From the NCBI GenBank assembly GCA_003567805.1, contig PWYP01000117.1:1-32739 (forward strand): a stretch of DNA of 32,739 nt, in the 5' to 3' direction. Of this stretch, positions 22,539 to 30,297 are shown piece after piece. Numbering within the stretch: the first letter of the stretch is position 1; every line of letters starts with the position of its first letter. Both the position numbers and the translations under genes were made by a program. The notes under the pieces are model-generated. The model was not told the origin of the DNA and did not search any database. It was given only the letters and a program-made list of their open reading frames with translations. Source of the DNA: PVC group bacterium. GTDB lineage: Bacteria > Verrucomicrobiota > Kiritimatiellia > UBA8416.

Positions 22539-23933
22539 TTATTCTTTGAATTCTCCAACTACGGCGTTGATGCTGGCTTTGGCATCGCCAAGAAGCATGC
22601 GCGTGTTCGGAGAGAAGAATAGCGGGTTGTCAACGCCGGCAAAGCCTGCTTTGAGACTGCGTTTGAGGACAATACAAACACGAGCTTTATCGACATCAAT
22701 GATAGGCATGCCATAGAGTGCCGAGCCTTCCGTACGCGCGGCCGGATTGACAACGTCGTTGGCTCCAATCACGACAGCCACATCAACGTTAGCCATGAGA
22801 GGATTCACATCCTGCGGTTCAACCAACTGTTCGTATGGCACATCGGCTTCGGCTAGCAACACGTTCATGTGGCCTGGCATACGGCCAGCGACAGGGTGCA
22901 CACAATATTTAACCTCGCAGCCATTGGCTTCAAGCAAATCGCCAAGTTCACGCACTGCGTGTTGGGCTTGTGCAACCGCCATGCCGTAGCCGGGAACGAA
23001 GACAACACTTGTGGCTGCTTCGAGCATGAGGTATGCATCTTGGGTCCCGACGGTTTTGGCTTCGCCTTGAAAACTTGGGCCTTCCGAGGCTGAAGCACCA
23101 ACACCGGCAAACATGACATTGGCAAGCGAACGATTCATGGCACGGCACATGATGCTGGTCAGAATCAGGCCACTGGCACCGACAAGGGCACCGGCGACGA
23201 TTAGCACGTTGTTCATGATGACGAAACCAGCGGCGCAGGCAGCCAGACCGGAGTAGCTGTTAAGTAGGGCAATTACCACGGGCATATCGGCGCCGCCGAT
23301 GGGGATCGTTACCAGAACCCCTAGAATCAGGGCCGCTACGACAGCAACAAGAAACATGGGATAACCAGAGACGTTAGCAGCCCGCACAAATAATACGGAT
23401 GCCAATACTCCTGCAAGCAACACGAGCAAGTTTACGACTTGCTGCCCTTTGAACAGAATGGGTTTGGTTTCCATTTTTTCGGCCAGTTTGGCATAGGCAA
23501 TCATGCTGCCGGTGAAGGTGATGCCACCGATGAGGATGGTGAGTGCAATGGCGATGAGCGTGAATAAGATACCCGGTGCATCACCACGCGTGATACGGTG
23601 GAATTCCGCCCACCCGACGAGCAAGCTGGCCAAGCCTCCGAAACCGTTGAACAGCCCAACCATTTCCGGCATCGAGGTCATTTTGACGAGACGAGCGGCC
23701 GAGGCGCCGATTATGGAGCCGACGATGGCACCGACGACGATCCATTTGTAATCGATACCGATATACAAGAGCGTCGCTACGATGGCAAAAAGCATGCCGA
23801 CGGACGATACGAAATTTCCCTTGCGCGCTGTTGTTGCCTTGCTCAGCATCTTCAGACCAAAGATGAATAACACGGAGGCAACGACATAAAGAAACTGGAT
23901 GATTGTTTCAGGTACAATGGTTTCAACAGTCAT
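22539..23933 (-). CDS. pntB: NAD(P) transhydrogenase subunit beta
   Basis: The 464-residue product is the beta subunit of the proton-translocating NAD(P)H transhydrogenase. The N-terminal half is a run of membrane helices with GAIVGSIIGASAARLVKMTSMPEMVGLFNGFGG (read over about residues 72-104) and IGGADMPVVIALLNSYSGLAACAAGF. The C-terminal NADP-binding domain has VFVPGYGMAVAQAQH, HPVAGRMPGHMNVLLAEADV, VAVVIGANDVVNPAA and GMPIIDVDKARVCIV. The enzyme couples hydride transfer from NADH to NADP to proton re-entry, supplying NADPH. It follows the second alpha-subunit gene by 2 bases. Confidence 0.95.
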   Translation of the reverse strand: MTVETIVPETIIQFLYVVASVLFIFGLKMLSKATTARKGNFVSSVGMLFAIVATLLYIGIDYKWIVVGAIVGSIIGASAARLVKMTSMPEMVGLFNGFGGLASLLVGWAEFHRITRGDAPGILFTLIAIALTILIGGITFTGSMIAYAKLAEKMETKPILFKGQQVVNLLVLLAGVLASVLFVRAANVSGYPMFLVAVVAALILGVLVTIPIGGADMPVVIALLNSYSGLAACAAGFVIMNNVLIVAGALVGASGLILTSIMCRAMNRSLANVMFAGVGASASEGPSFQGEAKTVGTQDAYLMLEAATSVVFVPGYGMAVAQAQHAVRELGDLLEANGCEVKYCVHPVAGRMPGHMNVLLAEADVPYEQLVEPQDVNPLMANVDVAVVIGANDVVNPAARTEGSALYGMPIIDVDKARVCIVLKRSLKAGFAGVDNPLFFSPNTRMLLGDAKASINAVVGEFKE

Positions 23934-23935
23934 GG

Positions 23936-24229
23936 TTATTTCTTCTCCGGTGATTTGTGTTTAAACATTCCAAGCATGCGATCCGTTACGAGGTATCCGC
24001 CTACCACGTTAATCATGGCAAGAGCAACTGCGAGGGTTCCCAGCACGATCATAACGATGCCTTCGCCTTGTTGGGCCGCGAGAATAGCCCCCACAACGGA
24101 AATGCCGGAAATGGCATTTGAGCCCGACATAAGGGGAGTATGTAGCTGGGAGGGTACTTTTGAGATGAGCTCCAAACCTAGAAAGATTGCGAGCACGAAA
24201 ACAAATAGCAGTAATCCAATATTATCCAT
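23936..24229 (-). CDS. pntA2: NAD(P) transhydrogenase alpha subunit, membrane part
   Basis: The 97-residue product carries three membrane helices (about 2-18, 33-53 and 58-80) with SKVPSQLHTPLMSGSNAISG and GGYLVTDRMLGMFK. This is domain II of the alpha subunit. In many bacteria the alpha subunit is split, as here, into a soluble NAD-binding protein and this short membrane protein. The ATG at 24229 is 2 bases after the preceding stop; a TTG at 24235 would overlap it. Together with the flanking genes it makes the complete three-gene transhydrogenase. Confidence 0.93.
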   Translation of the reverse strand: MDNIGLLLFVFVLAIFLGLELISKVPSQLHTPLMSGSNAISGISVVGAILAAQQGEGIVMIVLGTLAVALAMINVVGGYLVTDRMLGMFKHKSPEKK

Positions 24230-24231
24230 GA

Positions 24232-25365
24232 TCAACCCGCCTTTTCTTTAATAGTTTCGTTAACGATTGCGCCGTCGTGTGTGAGTAGCGATCCGGCAAT
24301 GATTTCATCTTCGCGATTCAATTTGAACGTCTTTTCCTCTTTGTCCCAGAAGTGATCGATCAGATTGAAAAGATTGGAGGCATACATTTGGCTGGCATCC
24401 AAGGGGACGCAGCCAGCCAAGTTACGTGCGCCGATGGTTATGACCCCATTGCGCTCAACTTCTTCGCCAGGTTTGGACCCTTCGACGTTACCACCGGTTT
24501 CAGCTGCCATGTCGACAATCACGCTGCCCGGTTTCATGCCGTCGATAACATCACTTTTGATCAGAACAGGCGCTTTGCGACCGAAGAGCTGTGCCGTCGT
24601 GATGACAATATCAGCCTGTGCGCAGGCTTTCGCCATGCCCCGACGCTGTAATTCCAATTGCTCAGGGGTGAGTTCTTTGGCATAGCCACCGTCTGTCTGA
24701 CCCGTTTCGCCAAGGTCGATTTTGAGGAATTTGGCTCCAAGCGACTGAACTTGTTCTTCCACGACGGGGCGAGTATCAAAGGCCTCAACCCGCGCGCCCA
24801 GCCGTTTAGCGGTGGCGATGGCCTGTAGCCCCGCAACACCGGCGCCAATGATAAATACTTTAGCGGGTGACAGGGTGCCGGCAGGTGTCATCATCATCGG
24901 TGCAATCTTGTCGAGTCGATTCACGGCTTGCAGTACGGCAACATAGCCCGCCAAGTTGGCTTGGGAACTTAGTGCATCCATTTTCTGTGCAATGGTTGTA
25001 CGGGGGATCATTTCCATGCAGATCGCGCTAGCGCCTGCCTCAGCAAGCTTCTTGACGCGGTCTATGTTGAAAAAAGGGTCGAGATAGCTGACATGAATGG
25101 CACCTTTTTTGGTGGCACCAATCTCCTCGTCAGGCGGGGGAGACAGTCGAAGGACAATGTCGGCTTTTGCTAATGCTGCCTTACGGTCACTGGTGATTTT
25201 GCAGCCAGCTTTTTCGTATTCGCTGTCGTCTACTTTAATGCTTGCCCCGAATCCGGATTCAATTGTGACTTCCGCTCCTAGTGCAACGAGTTTGGATGCC
25301 ACTGCCGGTACAAGAGGTACTCGGGTTTCGCCTTCTTGGATTTCTTTTGGAAAAAACAGATCCAT
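24232..25365 (-). CDS. pntA: NAD(P) transhydrogenase alpha subunit, NAD-binding part
   Basis: The 377-residue product is the soluble domain I of the transhydrogenase, related to alanine dehydrogenase. Blocks seen are FFPKEIQEGETRVPLVP near the N terminus, SSQANLAGYVAV (about 133-144), the NAD-binding GAGVAG at 174-179 with VEAFDTRP after it, and IVDMAAETGGNVEGSKPGE. It binds NADH and passes hydride to the beta subunit. The ATG at 25365 is preceded by AAGGAGA; the 20-codon extension upstream is unlike the family. It is the first gene of a minus-strand unit, and an imperfect dyad lies about 77-101 bases upstream of its start. Confidence 0.94.
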   Translation of the reverse strand: MDLFFPKEIQEGETRVPLVPAVASKLVALGAEVTIESGFGASIKVDDSEYEKAGCKITSDRKAALAKADIVLRLSPPPDEEIGATKKGAIHVSYLDPFFNIDRVKKLAEAGASAICMEMIPRTTIAQKMDALSSQANLAGYVAVLQAVNRLDKIAPMMMTPAGTLSPAKVFIIGAGVAGLQAIATAKRLGARVEAFDTRPVVEEQVQSLGAKFLKIDLGETGQTDGGYAKELTPEQLELQRRGMAKACAQADIVITTAQLFGRKAPVLIKSDVIDGMKPGSVIVDMAAETGGNVEGSKPGEEVERNGVITIGARNLAGCVPLDASQMYASNLFNLIDHFWDKEEKTFKLNREDEIIAGSLLTHDGAIVNETIKEKAG

Positions 25366-25412
25366 TTTTATTTCTCCTTGCGCATGGTCAGCCCGAAATG
25401 AGGACAGGACGC

Positions 25413-25468
25413 AACTTCTGTGCAACCCTATCGCAGATATTAGAAGTAACTTTTAGTGTAACTTCTGT
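25413..25468. promoter_or_regulatory. Dyad and repeated AACTTCTGT half-site upstream of pntA
   Basis: AGAAGTAAC (25442-25450) and GTAACTTCT (25458-25466) form an inverted repeat with one mismatch and a 7-base spacer. AACTTCTGT recurs exactly at 25413-25421 and 25460-25468. These three related half-sites lie between the divergent pntA and EamA-transporter genes. They could be an operator for either. No terminator-like T-run is present. Confidence 0.45.
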
Positions 25469-25582
25469 ATGGCGTCAATCATTTTGGGGAAGTCGCGTTG
25501 AGAAGCCGCAACAGGTGCCCCGCAAGGAAGTCATGTCTCGGGATTGCCTTTATGTGAAAAGTTGCGTATATGAGATGGGATT

Positions 25583-26458
25583 ATGTTTAGTCTTGTTTTG
25601 TCTTCATTATTGTTTTCTTTTTCATTTGGGCTAATCGGGCGGTATTTAGGTGAGGTTGATCCGGTGATGGTTAGCTTTGTCCGGTTATTGGTGGCAATGG
25701 TGATTTTTGTCCCCTTGCTGCGGATAGACAAGATCTCATGGCGGGATCGTTTCTTGCTCGTAGCCATTGGTGCTATCCAGTACGGGCTGATGTATATCGT
25801 ATATATATATGCTTTCCGTTGGATGTCGGGGCATGAAGTGGCGCTATACACTGTTGTTACGCCGCTTTATGTATGCGTATTGCACGATCTGAGAAAATCA
25901 CGATTTCATGTTTTGTATCTTGCGGCTGCCGTGCTGGCCACGCTGGGAGGGGCTGTTCTGGTGGGGCGTCCCGGAGGGGATGGTCTCGGAGGGATTGTTC
26001 TGATTCAAATTTCGAACATGTCTTTTGCCTTTGGACAGGTAGAATATAAGTTGTTGTGTGAACGGAGGGATATTGGAGGCAGTAGCTCGCATTTCGCGCT
26101 CTTGTATCTTGGTGGCGCATTGTTGGCAGGTGTTGTGGCTCTTGGTGGTGGACACTGGCAGGGGTTTGCGCCATCTTCAAGAGCTTGGTTGGTAATGGCG
26201 TATCTGGGAATCGTTCCTTCGGCGTTGGGATTCTATTTCTGGAACCGGGGAGCTCGTCAGGTGCAGGCGGGGATTCTTGCTGCGGCGAATAATGTGAAAA
26301 TACCATTGGCCGTTGTGGTATCGTTGGTCGTGTTCCGGGAAGCCGTTGTGTGGGGGCGTTTTCTCCCCGGTAGCGTTCTGCTTGTATTCAGTTTACTGGT
26401 GCCTTATGGGTATCGTTTTTTCAGGCAGAAACGCCGCGTAGCGGAGCATGTAGGCTGA
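25583..26458 (+). CDS. EamA-type (DMT superfamily) transporter
   Basis: The 291-residue product is a membrane protein with about ten predicted helices in two repeats, the layout of EamA/DMT permeases. Visible features include SFGLIGRYLGEVDPVMVSFV in the first helix pair, YTVVTPLYVCVLHDL near the end of the first repeat, and GIVPSALGFYFWNRGARQ with NNVKIPLAVVVSLVVF in the second. Members export amino acids, nucleobases or other metabolites; the substrate here is unknown. The ATG at 25583 is preceded by a weak GGGA. It runs convergently into the EfpL-type gene with only 4 bases between the stops. Confidence 0.85.
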   Translation: MFSLVLSSLLFSFSFGLIGRYLGEVDPVMVSFVRLLVAMVIFVPLLRIDKISWRDRFLLVAIGAIQYGLMYIVYIYAFRWMSGHEVALYTVVTPLYVCVLHDLRKSRFHVLYLAAAVLATLGGAVLVGRPGGDGLGGIVLIQISNMSFAFGQVEYKLLCERRDIGGSSSHFALLYLGGALLAGVVALGGGHWQGFAPSSRAWLVMAYLGIVPSALGFYFWNRGARQVQAGILAAANNVKIPLAVVVSLVVFREAVVWGRFLPGSVLLVFSLLVPYGYRFFRQKRRVAEHVG

Positions 26459-26462
26459 ATTT

Positions 26463-27029
26463 TTATGCGCGGCCAAGGAAATCTCCGGTTCGCGTGTCTA
26501 CGCGGATCGTCTCATCTGGCTCAAGGTATTCGGGCACTTGGACAGTTAGGCCTGTTTCCAACGTTGCCGGTTTGGTGCGTGCGGTTGCAGATGCCCCGCG
26601 TATGGATGGATCGCATTGCGTAACCTTGAGGACGGCAACCGGTGGCAATTCCAGGCCAATCCATTTGCCATCACATAGCAGCGCTTGTATGCCTTCCATG
26701 TCCTCGGTGATGTATAGAAGGGCATCGGCTATATCAGTTTCCTTGAACACAATTTCGGTGTAATCCTTGTCATCCATAAATACGACATCATCATTTTGGC
26801 GGTACGAGAATTGAACGCCCCGCCGGGTGAAGTCGCATGGCTGGAATGTATCGTCCCCTTTGCAGGTTTGATCCAGTTTTGCCTTGGTTTGTAAATTGCG
26901 CAGGCGAAAATGATAGAGACTGGATGCACCCCGGGCGGAAGGCGTGGAAATCTTAAGTTCTTCGACGGCATGCGGCATCTGGTTGATGGACACGATATCA
27001 CCGCGTTTCAGATCACTAGCTTTGGGCAT
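26463..27029 (-). CDS. efpL: EfpL (YeiP)-type elongation factor P paralogue
   Basis: The 188-residue product has the three-domain elongation factor P fold. It starts MPKASDLKRGDIV and has the domain I tip STPSARGASSLYHFRLRN. Then come KGDDTFQPCDFTRRGVQFSY, FMDDKDYTEI and the C-terminal GASATARTKPATLETGL and QVPEYLEPDETIRVDTRTGDFLGRA. The tip has Arg in the SARGAS loop instead of the modified Lys or Arg of ordinary EF-P. That loop and the overall match to E. coli YeiP identify the EfpL subfamily, which helps ribosomes through polyproline and related stalling sequences. GGAG lies 9 bases upstream of the ATG. It is transcribed away from ppdK. Confidence 0.88.
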   Translation of the reverse strand: MPKASDLKRGDIVSINQMPHAVEELKISTPSARGASSLYHFRLRNLQTKAKLDQTCKGDDTFQPCDFTRRGVQFSYRQNDDVVFMDDKDYTEIVFKETDIADALLYITEDMEGIQALLCDGKWIGLELPPVAVLKVTQCDPSIRGASATARTKPATLETGLTVQVPEYLEPDETIRVDTRTGDFLGRA

Positions 27030-27146
27030 GATGAATTGCTCCTGAAAAAAGGTTTTAGAAAAAACGGTTGCATCCTAGCTTTTGTTGGTATGTAGAGCAA
27101 GTAGATCGTCATGAGCTCGGGACTTTTCTTGGCGATTGGGTGCTGC

Positions 27147-27174
27147 TTGACATTGGACTTTTATGTGGTACCTT
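27147..27174 (+). promoter_or_regulatory. Possible promoter upstream of ppdK
   Basis: TTGACA (27147-27152), a perfect -35 hexamer, is followed 16 bases later by TACCTT (27169-27174), a weak -10. It sits about 105 bases before the ppdK ribosome-binding site in the 250-base gap between the divergent efpL and ppdK genes. The remainder of that gap shows no coding frame or clear motif. Confidence 0.3.
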
Positions 27175-27279
27175 TCCTGTTCTTAATTTCCCGGCCCTGC
27201 TTCCAGATATACGAACAGGTATATTGGGCGCTGTAGCAGGGATTGGTATGAAAAAGCAGATATCCTGAAGGAGGATTGC

Positions 27280-30120
27280 ATGGCAGCTAAAAAAGTTGCA
27301 AAAGGAAAAGTGACAGAGAAGAAGCTGGTTTATTCATTCGGTGCGAAAAGTAATGAGGGCGATCCTTCGATGAAGGAAATTCTCGGTGGCAAAGGTGCCA
27401 ATCTAGCTGGCATGGCCCAGCTTGGTTTGCCTGTTCCGCCAGGATTCACGCTGACCACGGAAGCTTGTGACCTTTATTATAAGGTTGGCAAACAGAAACT
27501 TTTCGGCATGGTTGAAAAGCAGGTTGCAACCGCTTTGGCCAAGCTGGAGAAGTCCACGGGCAAGACGTTTGGTAAAGGCCCGAATCCTTTGTTGCTCTCC
27601 GTGCGTTCCGGTGCGGCTGCATCGATGCCCGGTATGATGGACACGGTTTTGAACCTTGGCCTCAATCCTGACACGGTCAAGGCAATGATTGCCCTTACTG
27701 GCAACGAGCGTTTTGTGATGGACTCCTATCGTCGTTTCATCCAGATGTTCGGTGATGTTGTGCTGGGTGTGGAACATCACGATTTCGAGGTGGAACTTGA
27801 GAAGGTTAAAAAGGCTAAAAAGGCTAAACTGGATACAGATTTGACCGCGGCTGACCTTGGTGTGGTGGTGGAAAACTATCTGAAAGCCGTGAAAAAGGCG
27901 ACGGGCAAGCCTTTCCCCACGAACCCCATGGATCAGCTCTATGCTGCCGTGAATGCTGTCTTTGGTTCCTGGAACAACCCGCGTGCCATTAAATATCGTC
28001 AATTGAACGATATTCGTGGTTTGCTGGGTACGGCCGTAAACGTGCAGGTCATGGTGTTTGGTAACTCGGGTACGAACTCTGCGACGGGTGTTGCGTTTAC
28101 GCGTGATCCATCGACGGGTGCCAACAAGTATTTCTATGGGGAATACCTGATTAATGCGCAGGGCGAAGACGTTGTGGCTGGTATTCGTACTCCGCAGCAG
28201 ATTACGCTCAAAGGTTCCCGTGAGTGGGCGAAGTCCCAGGGCGTTGCCGAGGCAGACCGCAAAAAGGATTTCCCGTCCTTACAGGAGACGATGCCGAAAG
28301 TGTTCAAGGAGTTGGATGCAATCCGCGTGAAGCTTGAAAAGCATTACAAGGATATGCAAGACCTTGAGTTCACGATTGATGATGGCAAGCTCTACATGCT
28401 CCAGACGCGCAATGGTAAGCGTACGGCAGCTGCAGCGGTCAAGATCGCTACGGACTTGGTCAAAGAGAAGTTGATTAGCGAAAAAGAAGCGGTTATGCGC
28501 GTTGAGCCTGCTGCTTTGGACCAGCTCTTGCATCCGGTGTTCGTGAAGTCTGCTGAGGAGAAAGCCCAGAAGTTGACGGTTGGTTTGCCGGCATCGCCGG
28601 GTGCAGCCACGGGGCAGATCGTGTTCAGTGCAGAGGTTGCTGAGAAATGGGCGGCTGAAGGCAAGACGGTCATCCTTTGCCGTATTGAGACCAGTCCTGA
28701 AGATATTGGTGGCATGGCTGTTGCCAAAGGTATTTTGACATCGCGCGGTGGCATGACTTCGCACGCGGCCGTAGTGGCTCGTGGTATGGGAACATGCTGC
28801 GTGGCAGGCGCTGGCGATGTGATTATGGATTACAAAGCCAAGAAGTTGACGATCAAGAAGACGACGCTGAAACAGGGCGACTGGATCTCGCTGAATGGTT
28901 CGACGGGTGCTGTATACGCAGGCGCCATTGAGACAGTTGAGCCAGCTTTGAGTGGTCCGTTTGGCCAGATCATGAAGCTTGCTGACAAGTATCGCAAACT
29001 GAATGTGCGTACGAATGCGGATACGCCGCATGACACGGCTGTTGCCGTAAAATTCGGTGCTGAAGGTATCGGTCTCTGCCGTACCGAGCATATGTTCTTC
29101 GAAGGTAGCCGTATCGTTTCCTTCCGCCGTTTGATTCTGGTGGCTGAAACGGTGAAGCAGCTCAAGGATAAGTATGCTTGTGAAGATTTGACGGCACTGG
29201 AAAAAGCATTAAAGGCAGACAGCAGCTTGAACAAAACCGAGTTGAATGCCGCTTTGGCCGCGATCAAGCAGTACCGTCAGGCACTCAAAGAGTTACTGCC
29301 GCTACAGCGCAAAGACTTTACGGGTATCTTCCGTGCGCTGAAGGGCCGTCCTTGTACGGTACGTCTGCTGGATCCGCCGCTGCATGAGTTCCTGCCGCAC
29401 GACGCTGCTGGACAGTCTGCCATGGCGAAGGAAATGAAGGTTTCCCCGGCATCCGTGAAGAAATTGGTTGAGTCCTTGCACGAATTTAACCCGATGCTGG
29501 GGCATCGTGGTTGCCGTCTGGGGATGAGCTATCCGGAAGTGACAGCGATGCAGACGCAAGCGATCTGTGAGGCTGCTGCTGCGGTTGCGGGATCGAAGCC
29601 TGAGATTATGGTACCGTTGGTAGGTAATGTGACGGAGCTTTCGATTCAGAAAGCCATTATTAAAGAGACGATTGCTGCTGTGGAAAAAGCGAAGGGTAAA
29701 AAGCTCAACGTAATGATCGGAACGATGATCGAGGTTCCGCGTGCAGCCATGACGGCTGACCAGATTGCGGAAGAGGCCGAGTTCTTCAGCTTTGGCACGA
29801 ACGATCTTACGCAGATGGGTTGCGGGTTTTCTCGTGATGATGCTGGCAAGTTCCTAGGGGACTATGTGAATAAGGGCATCTACGAATATGACCCATTCCA
29901 GGTTCTGGATCGCGACGGTGTTGGCCGTTTGGTGCAGACCGGTGTGGATCTGGGTCGCAAGACGCGCAAGAATATCAAGATCGGTATTTGCGGGGAGCAT
30001 GGCGGTGAGCCGAAGTCCGTGGAATTCTGCCACGAGCTTGGGTTCGACTATGTTTCTTGTAGTCCGTTCCGGGTGCCGATTGCCCGTTTGGCTGCTGCGC
30101 AAGCTGCCATCAAAGGCTAA
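27280..30120 (+). CDS. ppdK: Pyruvate, phosphate dikinase
   Basis: The 946-residue product interconverts ATP, phosphate and pyruvate with AMP, pyrophosphate and phosphoenolpyruvate. The N-terminal nucleotide-binding domain has GGKGANLAGMAQLGLPVPPG, LLSVRSGAAASMPGMMDTVLN and FTIDDGKLYMLQTRNGKRT. The swivelling domain has GGMTSHAAVVARGMG with the phosphorylated His495 and the regulatory Thr493. The C-terminal PEP domain has LCRTEHMF, GTMIEVPRAA, FFSFGTNDLTQM and the catalytic Cys904 in GICGEHGG. It is slightly longer than the usual 870-910 residues, with a Lys-rich N terminus. An AAGGAGG site 5 bases ahead of the ATG and codons favouring GGT and CGT suggest high expression. Confidence 0.96.
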   Translation: MAAKKVAKGKVTEKKLVYSFGAKSNEGDPSMKEILGGKGANLAGMAQLGLPVPPGFTLTTEACDLYYKVGKQKLFGMVEKQVATALAKLEKSTGKTFGKGPNPLLLSVRSGAAASMPGMMDTVLNLGLNPDTVKAMIALTGNERFVMDSYRRFIQMFGDVVLGVEHHDFEVELEKVKKAKKAKLDTDLTAADLGVVVENYLKAVKKATGKPFPTNPMDQLYAAVNAVFGSWNNPRAIKYRQLNDIRGLLGTAVNVQVMVFGNSGTNSATGVAFTRDPSTGANKYFYGEYLINAQGEDVVAGIRTPQQITLKGSREWAKSQGVAEADRKKDFPSLQETMPKVFKELDAIRVKLEKHYKDMQDLEFTIDDGKLYMLQTRNGKRTAAAAVKIATDLVKEKLISEKEAVMRVEPAALDQLLHPVFVKSAEEKAQKLTVGLPASPGAATGQIVFSAEVAEKWAAEGKTVILCRIETSPEDIGGMAVAKGILTSRGGMTSHAAVVARGMGTCCVAGAGDVIMDYKAKKLTIKKTTLKQGDWISLNGSTGAVYAGAIETVEPALSGPFGQIMKLADKYRKLNVRTNADTPHDTAVAVKFGAEGIGLCRTEHMFFEGSRIVSFRRLILVAETVKQLKDKYACEDLTALEKALKADSSLNKTELNAALAAIKQYRQALKELLPLQRKDFTGIFRALKGRPCTVRLLDPPLHEFLPHDAAGQSAMAKEMKVSPASVKKLVESLHEFNPMLGHRGCRLGMSYPEVTAMQTQAICEAAAAVAGSKPEIMVPLVGNVTELSIQKAIIKETIAAVEKAKGKKLNVMIGTMIEVPRAAMTADQIAEEAEFFSFGTNDLTQMGCGFSRDDAGKFLGDYVNKGIYEYDPFQVLDRDGVGRLVQTGVDLGRKTRKNIKIGICGEHGGEPKSVEFCHELGFDYVSCSPFRVPIARLAAAQAAIKG

Positions 30121-30145
30121 TCCCACCAAAAGTGGTTTATTGCCA

Positions 30146-30177
30146 AAGCCCCCGCGGTTTCGCGGGGGCTTTTTTTG
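30146..30177 (+). terminator. Intrinsic terminator of ppdK
   Basis: A perfect 10-base stem (AGCCCCCGCG at 30147-30156 with CGCGGGGGCT at 30161-30170) around a GTTT loop is followed by a run of T (30170-30176). It begins 26 bases after the ppdK stop. Confidence 0.93.
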
Positions 30178-30202
30178 TGCCTATTGGGGCTCGCGTTGAT
30201 TC

Positions 30203-30269
30203 GTCGACGGTCATAGGCCGCCGCTACAGATATGGGGTGTTGCTGTAGCGGCGCTCTGTGAGCGTCGAG
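30203..30269. repeat. Imperfect palindrome between convergent ppdK and SNF2 genes
   Basis: Arms 30203-30229 and 30243-30269 are complementary at 22 of 27 positions around a 13-base loop. The inner CCGCTACAG/CTGTAGCGG is perfect. It sits 28 bases after the 3' end of the SNF2 gene in transcription direction and may act as its terminator hairpin, but no T-run follows. It more likely belongs to a dispersed REP-like family. Confidence 0.6.
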
Positions 30270-30297
30270 GAGCCATCGTACCAATGTTTGACTGGGA

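Noticed and set aside
27803..27834. Period-9 repeat AAGGCTAAA inside ppdK, similar in step to the intergenic arrays
   Set aside because: It encodes a Lys/Ala-rich helix (KVKKAKKAKL), so a three-codon repeat is explained by the protein; it is not linked to the TTGACC arrays by sequence.
27403..28002. Long antisense frames in ppdK (also 28279-29091)
   Set aside because: Shadows that arise from the biased codon use of ppdK; no start signals and no family resemblance.
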